DNA of 64,000 bases from Sphagnum compactum (Eukaryota; Bryophyta; Sphagnopsida; Sphagnales), in assembly GCA_965153455.1 (NCBI GenBank), contig OZ234493.1, positions 29,130,213 to 29,194,212 on the forward strand. Reading direction: 5' to 3'. The translations under genes were made by a program, and so were the position numbers. The notes beneath the pieces were generated by a model. It had not been told where the DNA came from. It made no database searches and saw nothing but the letters and a program-made list of their open reading frames with translations. Each line of letters starts with the position of its first letter. Position 1 is the stretch's first letter. Below, piece after piece: positions 1 to 8,885 of this stretch.

Positions 1-2078
1 CTGAGATTTGTCTGGAATGTATGAAACTAGTAGCTATCACATTTATTTTATGTGGACTCCAAACCAAGAAAATTTTGAACTCTAGAACTTTGAAGAAATC
101 AAGTCTAGATAGACTGAAGAGTCAACACCCATTTCACAATTTCTAGTGCCATTGACTTCTCTTCCTCTACAGGATAAGATGATTGCTTGTTCGTTTCAAA
201 ATAGCTCTGACTATGAGCCAACTAGCTATTGAAGGAACCTAGAAATAAACTATGTTGGGGACTTTTGTAAACCTATCATCTATGTTCTTCGTACAAAGAA
301 AATGCTGACTATTGCATATGTTCTTCTAATAGCAGTCAAGCTCGGCCATTGACCCAAAAATATCCCATGTAAGAAAAACACATATTGTGTCAAATATTAT
401 ATACATCAATGCAAATTTTATGCCATCTTGTGAAATTTAAAGGGTGCATGTGAAAGGCCTTTGTTAAATTAGGGTTGTACAAATCAAAAGTTTGTCAAAA
501 TCCAACAACCATGAAACAATGAAGGACAATCCTACTATAGACAATTGGGATCTATCACTGCTCTGAACATTGCCAAGGATCTTGGGTTTGCCATTTGTTG
601 TTTGGTTAGTGACTTTTGTCACCATGGTGCATTACACTCTATTTCAACCATTGCTGAAAGTTGTTCATGCTTGCAGAGGAGTTCACCATTGCAAGTCTAC
701 AATCAAGTAAACCCCATCATCATCCCTTCTAGCTTGGAAGGTATGTTGCCACCCTCCTTTCACCTACTACATGTAATAGGTAGCAATGATTTGATATGTC
801 AATGGAAAGATCTTTTCAAAACATTTTTTTCCCCTTAAAATATTTTCAATTATATTAAAACAAGAAAGGTATGAAGCCCCCAAGTGGTAGGACTCATAAT
901 TTGACAATTTTGGGATTCTTAATTGGAAATCATGGGAAAAAATGTTATTTGAATGTCAACCTTCACCAAAAATTGTAAAATATATTATAGGAAGGAGAAT
1001 GATGGATCCTACCAAGTCCAAACCATAGTGACGCTTGTGAGTTTGTGTTTGCCCATGATTCATCCATGCACCATTTTCATTTTAAATTACATTAATCGCC
1101 TTTTCTTTTTTATTTGGAAAATTTGACATGACCATGAGCTTGAATTAAAAATTCATCCCAATTATGTCTCAAAACTTGCATGCATTGTTTCATTATAAGA
1201 TAGGAAACATGCTTCGATTTTACATTCTATTGCAAAACTAAAAAATGATAAGGTTATTTACTTTCAATACCATTTGATAGACCTAATAATGCATAAAAAA
1301 TAACTACTTTTGATTGGTTAGTATAATGATTGACCTAGATAGTTGCATTTAAACAAACTATCACCTTGTATTTTTTCATTTTTCATGTTTATAAGTGAGG
1401 ATTGTAAAACAATTGATGCATTATGTTGAATATAATGATTATAAATGTCTTGCTCCTTGCAAACAATTTTGAATCCATGAACATCTAGTATCTAAATGAC
1501 CAAGCATCATAATAATAACCTAGTTCTAGGTTTTTTAGGTCAAGATAAATTATTTTAAGTTTATCTATTTTTTATATCCACATCAATCTAACCCTACAAC
1601 AAAATCATGCAAGCATTGCACAAGGCGTTACACTAATATTTGCAAAGTTTTGTGGGGGTGTCGACCATCATTTCCAAATAGGGGACATGAATGGCATTAC
1701 TTTAAGCTAAATGGTTCCTTCAATTTAAAAAAGTGTTTACCTATTGTTTTCAGAGCAAACAACATGGTCATTAATCTTTCTTCCAACAAGGACTTGGACA
1801 TTGGAACATTACATACCCCACTTAGTAATGCCTGTGACATTAGTGGGGGAGGGGGGGGCGGGATGGTGGCCAACAAATTTAAAAATCAAAATCGTACTAA
1901 CCCAATGAGGAGATGCAATGTGTGCCCTAGAGGCCCATGATTTTTTTCTTTTGGAAAAAGGGGAAGGGGGTTGTGAGATTTTCCTTTTTATTTTTAATAG
2001 AGGGGGCTTGTGAGTGTTTTCTATTTTATTTTGGGTCATGGGTGATTTTTTGTGTCATGGCACACTTTTGTTTTGGTT
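1..2078. other. AT-rich intergenic DNA, no gene recognised
   Basis: No open frame here resembles a known protein. The longest one (545-838, +) has no family signature or splice context. A G-rich run lies near 1845-1862 (G8 interrupted by single A and C). I see no RNA gene. Confidence 0.6.
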
Positions 2079-2080
2079 TA

Positions 2081-2350
2081 GTTTGCAAGGTGGTTGTGAA
2101 GGTCCAAAAGTAGTTCTTTTTTTTTCACTTACATGGGTGACCCACATGGAGACAACACTAGAGACGAACGTTTTTAAAATAAGTTTGCAAGGTAGTTGTG
2201 GAGGTCCAAAAAGAGCTTTACTATTTTCACTTGCATGGGTTGGCCACATGGTAAAGAGATAAATTTTATTTTTGGTTTGGTTTACAAAGCGGTTGTCGAG
2301 GTCCAAACTTTTTTTATTCTTTTCACATACATGGGTGCAACATATGTATA
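2081..2350 (+). repeat. Three-copy tandem repeat, unit about 100 bp
   Basis: The phrase GTTTGCAAGG...GGTTGT...GGTCCAAA recurs at 2081, 2183 and 2280. Each time it is followed by a T-rich run, then TTCAC.TACATGGGT and a CACATGG-like segment. Spacing is 102 and 97 bp. The copies have diverged by many substitutions, so the array is not recent. The overlapping short frames on both strands simply read through the repeat. Confidence 0.75.
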
Positions 2351-2657
2351 GAAAACTAAAGTTTTTTTTTTTCTTTCTAATTGGATCAACCTTTTTAATG
2401 AATTCATTGCTTTCTTTTCATGTCATTTTGTTTTTCTTTGTTCTTTTATTACTTCTTCTTCTTTGTGCTATAGAAAGATGAAAAAGTTTCATGCTTATGT
2501 AAGTAGAACTTGTTTTTTGCATGAAGATTTATAAAAGGTTCCAATTTTTTCACTTAGAACAATGCCAATTAATGGGCTATGTGTTAGGATTGTGTCAATG
2601 TGTCACAAGTGATTTTTTTTTGTTTTGAGTGACTAAACCAATTAAAGAGGTTTATAT

Positions 2658-3466
2658 TAGTGTTGGGCGGTTCTCAGTTCTTTTTTTAATTGGTTGGTTC
2701 CGATTTTTACATGATGTTGTGAAAACTTAATCGGTTTTTTATTATATATATTTTTGGGCTTGTGAGAATTGACCATGGTATCAAGATTTTTAATTTTCCT
2801 AGACTCGCCCAATTTTCAAATAAGAAAACTTTCATATGTACAAATATAATAGTTGGAATTCACATTTAATCTTTTCAACCCGATTATTGAGTTATTCATT
2901 AAATAAATCAAATTTATTCATTGATCAATTAATAATTTGATTACTTCACCATGTGAATTTATAATAGCAATAACAAAATAACAATAATAGCAACTCTCAT
3001 AAACAATAACACCAACAAACAAACAAAAACAAGAATACTTGCAACAAAAAGACCAACATGAAAAAACCAACACCAATGCAAGAAGAATAATAACACAAAC
3101 AAACAAACAAGAAATAACACATTTACAAAGAAAATAGCTTAAGCTCTTTTTATAAGTGGTCCTTTAACCTTAAATAATGCCTCTTCTTCCCTAACAGGTG
3201 ACTATTATTTAGGAAACTTTAATCTAACACAAGGACTCTAAAAACAAGATGTAGGTTTTATGAAAAAAATTGTTCAATTCTCCAAAAAACATATTCAAAA
3301 AAATTGAAACCAATTTTCATTCATATGAAAACTTATTAAAGGTCGATTCTCATTCTAGTTCTCACATGTAAAGGTGCCAACTAGTTCTCCCTATGAGAAC
3401 GCAATGACAACTGAGGTAAAAAGTGGGTCAAAAATTGAGTGAACATTCGAGAACCACCCAACACTA
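2658..3466. mobile_element. Non-autonomous hAT-like DNA transposon
   Basis: The left end reads TAGTGTTGGGCGGTTCTC. The right end is its inverted match (GAGAACCACCCAACACTA), with one mismatch over 18 bases. Flanking 8-mers are gtttatat (2650-2657) and gtatatat (3467-3474), a 7/8 match as expected for an old 8-bp hAT target duplication. TAG...GTTGG ends are usual for hAT elements. The 809-bp interior encodes no transposase that I can see. It lies directly upstream of a LINE fragment. Confidence 0.7.
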
Positions 3467-3518
3467 GTATATATTTTAAAAAATAAATTGTCAAGGTTGT
3501 CCCCTAAAACTAATCAAT

Positions 3519-3908
3519 ATGAATCACATTATGTATCCCAATGTGTACAAAATGGCACATTTTTTCGAAAGATTGGTGTGTACCATTACAAATTATCGCA
3601 ACCAACACCCCACTAATCAATTCCTCCTTTCAGTAATTGAAATATTTAGTTGCTTACACGAACATGTCGATGTATTTTTACCTGCTTGTGCCAATGTCAT
3701 TTGGAGCTTGAAAAGGTTAAAGGGCCTTCATCTTTTTACCTTGGTCACCTTTCTTCATCAAAAAGTTTCAATCACATTATAAAGGATGCAAGCATGCTTC
3801 ATGTTAAGTTGGGCAATAACTGTAGGCTTAGCTACTTCCCAACTTCCACCCCTTCAAAACACACCTCCCATCAACACAGCCGACCTATGGCAAGCTCTCA
3901 ATTTTTGA
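3519..3908 (+). pseudogene. LINE C-terminal fragment (REL-type LINE family)
   Basis: The frame from about 3590 reads YRNQHPTNQFLL, then a cysteine-bearing stretch with the family pattern CLHEHVDVFL..CAN.IWSLK. It goes on through KVSITL, an in-frame TAA at 3780-3782, then RMQA and LATSQLPPLQNTPPI to a TGA at 3906-3908. I recognise this as the C-terminal tail of a non-LTR retrotransposon polyprotein with a restriction-like endonuclease. The LINE at 13.1-16.4 kb has the corresponding tail on the other strand. The TAA most likely replaced a glutamine codon. Nothing upstream of 3500 continues the protein, so the copy is 5'-truncated, as is usual for LINEs. Confidence 0.65.
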
Positions 3909-3948
3909 CATGAAAAAATATGGTTGACCTACTACAGCCGGTCAATTT

Positions 3949-4025
3949 TAGACATGGAGAGATTTTGACATCTATTTTGAGGCGGTTGGTTCTAGACATG
4001 GAGAGATTTTGACATCTACTTTGAG
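3949..4025 (+). repeat. Direct repeat, 33 bp, two copies 44 bp apart
   Basis: TAGACATGGAGAGATTTTGA begins at 3949 and again at 3993. The 33-bp copies differ at one base (tATTttgag versus tACTttgag). They lie just past the LINE stop codon and may belong to its 3' tail. Confidence 0.8.
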
Positions 4026-4169
4026 CCAACTTGACATCCTATAAACTCTCCATTTTCCTTTTTCTCACTCCTTTGTATATTTTCCTAATCTATGGTGTGT
4101 TTTTCAAATAAAACTTTACAGTACTTAAAACCAAAAAGATTTGATGTGTGATATAGACTTGATGCCTAA

Positions 4170-4542
4170 GAGCATCCCCACTGGTGCTGAGTATGTGACC
4201 CCGCATAAATATTTCTCACATCCAAGTTTAGTTATTTACTTTTCTTAACCCTCACCCATATAATCGAAACTGGAACTGCAAATAGGTGGAAACTACTGAT
4301 AGCAAACCACTGGACCAATCATTATGATTGGCCAATCAAGAACAGGGATCAACAGTCAGATCATACTTATTACACTCTTCTGTAGCGGCACAGTTTTACT
4401 ACGCTTGTAAACTGCCTCAGCAAATTGACCCAAATATGCATGAGAAAAACCATCATCCTGAGCCAAAGAGGCATATATGTTGACGTTTCTTCATCCGATT
4501 TTAATGTGCAGGATCACATACTGAGCACTGATGGGGATGCTC
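4170..4542. mobile_element. PIF/Harbinger-like MITE
   Basis: Terminal inverted repeats start GAGCATCCCCA at both ends and stay alignable for about 31 bases (through CTGAGTATGTGA / CTCAGTATGTGA) with four or five mismatches. Both sides are flanked by TAA (4167-4169 and 4543-4545), the 3-bp TWA-type duplication typical of PIF/Harbinger. It is 373 bp long with no coding capacity. The assignment rests on the duplication and terminal structure; no autonomous partner is in the window. Confidence 0.8.
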
Positions 4543-4545
4543 TAA

Positions 4546-5500
4546 GGTAGTTGACAAGGGTTGGAAAGGGGAAGGAAGAACTAGCGAGTGTGAAAATGGC
4601 CTCAGTGCCTCACCTTGTAATATCAAAATTTCAGTTTAATGGCAACAATAAAAATGAAGTTGCATATTTAGGTGATGACAATTGACTGTGCAAATCCATG
4701 TCTGATCCTACATCAAGAGCTTGCATAATTGAACAATTAGTTGAAGGCCATACGGTTTGCATGCCAATGACAAAAGGTCCCTTTAATCGATGAAAACATC
4801 TTCCATGCATCATAATGGAGGTGCTGTCAAATACAAAGAAGAATACCTTGTAGTACTTTACATGTTCAATTATTTGACCTCTGGAGATTAGAGTCAGACA
4901 TAGTTTTGCACAGTTAATTGTTATCAACTTAACTATAAGGTGCCTTCACACTTGGTGTTAGCGACTCTAGTATTTAGTCTCCTAACACTTGTCATTGAAG
5001 ACCTAAATCCACTTACCATGAAAACTTTAGGTTAAGTTAACATTCAATTAACATTAAGCTATCATTCAGTGCCACCTAGAATGCCACCTAGATCCTAGTA
5101 GCCAAATTTCGGTGTTTTTTTTTAAACTTCAGATTTCTCCATTGGGTTCTAGCATGTAGTCAAAAATGTGAAGGTTTCTTAAACTTTTTTGCTTTCATAT
5201 CATGTTTATAGCCAAATTTGGCTAAACTGTCTGACGGATGATGGATGGATAACTACTTCAACTACATCACAAAAATGATGAATGAAAAAATAAAACCCCT
5301 TGCATTGGCCCCAGTGTGAAGTGTGTGTACTAATGGTACTATGGTTTAAATGTGAAAGGATAAATCAATCTGCAATTTAAAAATTTTAAAAAAAAAACAA
5401 ATTAATTCATAGCAGGCTGCTAGGAATCTTGACCTAGCCCAAAATAAAGGAGAAAAAATTTCCCCGGTGACTTCTCCGGCCTTCGATTTGGCAGGGCACA
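4546..5500. other. Intergenic DNA upstream of the CENP-O gene
   Basis: No gene recognised. A minus-strand open frame at 4631-4927 has no recognisable domain. GC content rises from about 5440 towards the CENP-O gene, consistent with a promoter and 5' leader. Confidence 0.5.
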
Positions 5501-5503
5501 ATA

Positions 5504-5542
5504 TTAGGGTTACGGGATAATGGATATTAGGGTTAGGGTTTA
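5504..5542 (+). promoter_or_regulatory. Telo-box motifs upstream of CENP-O
   Basis: TTAGGGTTA occurs at 5504-5512 and TTAGGGTTAGGGTTTA at 5527-5542. The complement contains AAACCCTAA, the plant telo-box often found near transcription starts of housekeeping and cell-cycle genes. It lies 265-300 bases before the chosen ATG of CENP-O. A regulatory role is inferred from motif and position. Confidence 0.5.
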
Positions 5543-5806
5543 CGCGAGGCGCAACGGCAACACACAAGATAGCAAACTCGCAAGCACCTTGCACCAAGTA
5601 TCCCTCTTCGATCACCTTGCTCCTTAGAAACATGAGAGTAGCATGGAGGCTGTTCCATGCCAGTGGTTGTGTTGCTATGAGCGGGTTGTGTTTGTGTGTT
5701 ACGGCGCTTCTTTTTTCGTGTAAATTCTAACAAGCGCGCAGATGGAGGGGGTGGTCGTTAGTGGGTGAAATTAGGGTGGGCGGGGGAGAGGGGCAGGGCG
5801 AGAGAT

Positions 5807-7867
5807 ATGCCTGAGGAGAAGGAGAAGACAATGGTTCGAGGAGAGAGGAGGACAGCTCAACGGATCAAGCGTGTGCTAGCAGATATCACGCCCCAGCACT
5901 TGGAGCAGCTAACTAAGCAGGCGCGAGCGCTGACGGGGGACTATGAAATGGTTGAGGTTCAGGGAGGAGCGTCTATGGAGGTGATTCGTGCGCGGTTGTC
6001 GAATCCCAGCAAAGGCATTCAACTTTACGGGACAAGCTTACGAATGTGTATCCACCTCATGGAGACTTCGACGAGAATATGGAGGTCTGTATTATTATGT
6101 ATGCAAGTTCAAACCCTAGAAGGCACAGCCGAAGAAGTCTATCCAGAAGGTCTCACAAACACTCTTGGTCAAGGAATGGCAATGTCAGCAGCAAGAGGAG
6201 CGAATTTCTCATATGCATGAACTCAGTTGATTCGTCTCTCTTGATAATTTTGGATCTTTAGTTTTATCAAAGTTCTTTGGAATTCCAGTGTCCTTGCACA
6301 ACCTGGTGCTCTCCAATTACCCATCTCCTCCTTGTCAAATGATTGGGCCGGCTGCTCTTCACTAGGAGCAAGAAGAGCTTTGGTGATTGCTCAAATTTTG
6401 GTGGCCAGCAGTTATTGCAACTGATCTTGTCAATTTATGCAGTCAGAATTCAGGGCTGGAGAGACAGAAAGGGTTTTTTTGGAAGGAGAATCATGGAATG
6501 ATGATGTCATCACAGAGCTCCAGAGAAGAATCTGGGAGAATGGGTCAACTACCAGAGGGGAAGAGGACCAAGATATTGAAGAGAAGCCTGAATTAGATGA
6601 GAAACCCGGAGGTATGACAAAATTTTGTCCACTTTCATTCCAGTTAGTTTGTTCTCATTAGTGCCAAGTGTTAGGAGAAACAATGCCCTAGCATTGGGTT
6701 ATGTTTTTCTGCAGTTTTATGTTGGGGATGTGCATTTTGTCAGTATTGGCAACTGAGCCTTGAATGTTGCTGCCAACATGAAAATTCAATGTTGGGGCTA
6801 ATGTATGTAACAGAAAGCCAGAGTGTGACATATCAGCTGCACAGGAAGATGATCCGTGGAGTGAGTGGAGGCCAAATCTCTGTATGTTTTGACACGGGTT
6901 TTGGAGATGAAAAGTATGAGAGCTATTACTGTGTGCTGACCAGCAGTTCAGCAACTGATAAGCTTCATGTGACTGAGCACTCAATACCCTTCTTTCTACC
7001 ACTCCGGGAGCTTGAAAAGGCACACTTGACCACCAGCCCAAAAGTGTTTATTGACTATATTGGTGACATCTTGCAAGCCTATGTTTCAAGGCGTGAACAG
7101 GTATGCAACTTGTGTTTAAGTGTACCTACTGTTCAGCATCTGTCATTGTTTGTTCTAAAACCCCAAGATCACAGTTATCCATGGTAAGATCTCCTTGTGG
7201 CAGACAAAAGTGGTTCACTCCCAGGATACTGCAGTAGGATAGAACTGCAAAAAATTTGTACCTAGCAACATACCAATGCATGTCAGTGCAGTGTCCACAG
7301 GTGAGGAAGATCAAGGAAATAAAGGGTGAGTATATTGGAGAGTTGTATCACAGCCTTTCCTTCAGCTTGATTGAGCTGATGTTGAAAGAACCTGATTACC
7401 AGGTATATCTTACCATACACAGGGTATGTGATGTGTGCTTTTATGATCAAACTGAATGTGGCAACAAAATGTTTTGCAGCTTTTGCTATATTCAATTTGG
7501 ACACCTGGTCTCTTTGGTTGTTACTTTTGAGTTCTGTACAATTGTTGATTTTGTAAATTTCCTTATATTTCAGGTTGGGGTGAGCCTTGCATACTACAAT
7601 CTCACGTCAGAGCTTCCCACACAGAGTAGTGTAATTGCCTGGTCACATCCTGCAGAGTTGCGTCCTCGAACTGCAACCAAGAGACAAGCCACCACTGTGC
7701 ATTCCTCTGCATTCCACTTACCAAAAGCTGAAGCTTTTCTGCTAACTATACCATTACCAAAAGCATTGGATGAACTTTTGGCTGATTTACGAGCCACAAT
7801 AGGATCTCCACAGAGTCCAGCAGTGATTGAGGCTACGTCTCTTCTACCTGCTGAGACTGCCTTATAG
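5807..7867 (+). CDS. CENP-O: Centromere protein O (CENP-O / Mcm21 family), 5 exons
   Basis: Subunit of the inner-kinetochore CCAN (COMA subcomplex, partner CENP-P) that helps couple centromeric chromatin to the spindle in the nucleus. Proposed coding exons: 5807-6084, 6443-6611, 6715-7100, 7301-7402, 7574-7867; every intron is GT-AG and phases agree (0, 1, 0, 0). Recognised blocks, matching remembered plant CENP-O: RARLSN and RHSTLRDKL in the N-terminal helical part, EGESWNDD, then the conserved core with HVTEHSIPFFLPLRELEKA, FIDYIGDILQAYV.R.EQ, the RKIKEIKGEYIGELYHSL helix and VSLAYYNLTSELPT. The start is the first ATG of the frame. Predicted length is about 409 residues once a one-base gap in exon 1 is allowed for: the 5' part of exon 1 and its 3' part are in different frames (see findings). 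The exon 3 acceptor is uncertain, since CAG at 6811-6813 is also in phase and would drop a cysteine-rich stretch. The gene converges on NTMC2T5. Confidence 0.85.
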
Positions 7868-8170
7868 GTTTTGTTGTAAGATGGGTGTAAAGCTTCTGCA
7901 ATTGTTGAGATGCAGTTTACAAGATACTGGGTGCATGGTACACATCCAGATGAACAGGAGACTCATTCAGGTCTGACAAGGAGACAATCAAGAACTCTAT
8001 GTCCAACCATTTTGCGTACCAGAAGCTGAAGATTCTGTGGATCATGCCATTACAGGAATGTTGAATGAATCTCACAGTGGATTTGCAAACTACTACAGGA
8101 GTGCTCCAGCAGGTGTCTAGGCTATACCTCTTCCACCTGCTGAGACCTTCTTGTAGGTTTTGTAGCAATG
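7670..8170 (+). repeat. Decayed tandem duplicate of the CENP-O last exon end
   Basis: The end of the last exon (about 7672-7880) is repeated in degraded form at about 7970-8170. Landmarks in the same order: GAGACAA, then TACCAAAAGCTGAAG versus TACCAGAAGCTGAAG, CCATTAC, TTGGATGAA versus TTGAATGAA, and CCTGCTGAGAC followed by TAGGTTTTGT. Spacing is about 290 bp. The second copy lacks the open frame and lies in the 3' UTR or downstream flank. Confidence 0.7.
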
Positions 8171-8844
8171 GAGATGGAGATAGTCTCTGGTTGATGATGA
8201 CCATCACAGATATGGTGCTAGCACAACATGTTATAATCTTTCTTTGTCCGATTTCAGTACATGCTGACAAGATGAAGAGGAAAACTAAGATTGCATTCTC
8301 AGGTACATAAGTTACAAGATTGGAAGCAACAAGTGTGGACTGCAGGTACTTGCAGATTGCTAAGTAATTGCCATTGTTTTCCTTTTCCATGGGCTTCAAT
8401 GAACAAATTGACAGATTTATCAGTTTCTTTTTGCATGCTAATAATTAAGTTCTGTCACCTTTGATGTGAGCCTCAGTAGTCATGAGAGGACACAGTTACC
8501 TCCAAATCTGAGAAACCAGTTTCCAGGGATGTGTACTGGTTACTCAGCCATCTCCAGTTGGATGTGGAGACCTGGGAGCAGTGAGTTGCTGTGCTGTAGC
8601 TGGGAAAACAACCCTGATTATCTCAAGTTTCTAAATGCTGAACTGCCTCAGAAACAGGATGTATTCAGGGTTCATTGGCCAGTCCCAACACCATGTTTGT
8701 ATCGTTAGAAGCTGTAGCTAGAAGCTGTAGCAAAGACTTGAGCAACTGGTGACAATGACAATAACTTTTTGCACTGCATCTGAGTTTAATAGGGTTGCAT
8801 AATGCACAGTCTGGACTGTAATGTTAAAGCAAAACTCTGCAAAA
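8171..8844. other. Convergent intergenic spacer between CENP-O and NTMC2T5
   Basis: No gene recognised. It probably holds the 3' UTR of CENP-O. A short direct repeat GAAGCTGTAGC occurs twice near 8709-8731. The open frames at 8065-8310 and 8466-8708 (+) have no family features. Confidence 0.5.
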
Positions 8845-8850
8845 TTTATT
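8845..8850 (-). terminator. Candidate poly(A) signal for NTMC2T5
   Basis: AATAAA on the minus strand, within TAATAAATTTTGC, about 36 bases past the NTMC2T5 stop codon. Position and motif fit a polyadenylation signal. The UTR would be very short, so a more distal site may also be used. Confidence 0.4.
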
Positions 8851-8885
8851 ACAATTACATTAAAAAGTGAGTGACCCAATGATTC

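Noticed and set aside
545-838. 97-codon plus-strand frame
   Set aside because: No recognisable domain and no neighbouring exon-like sequence.
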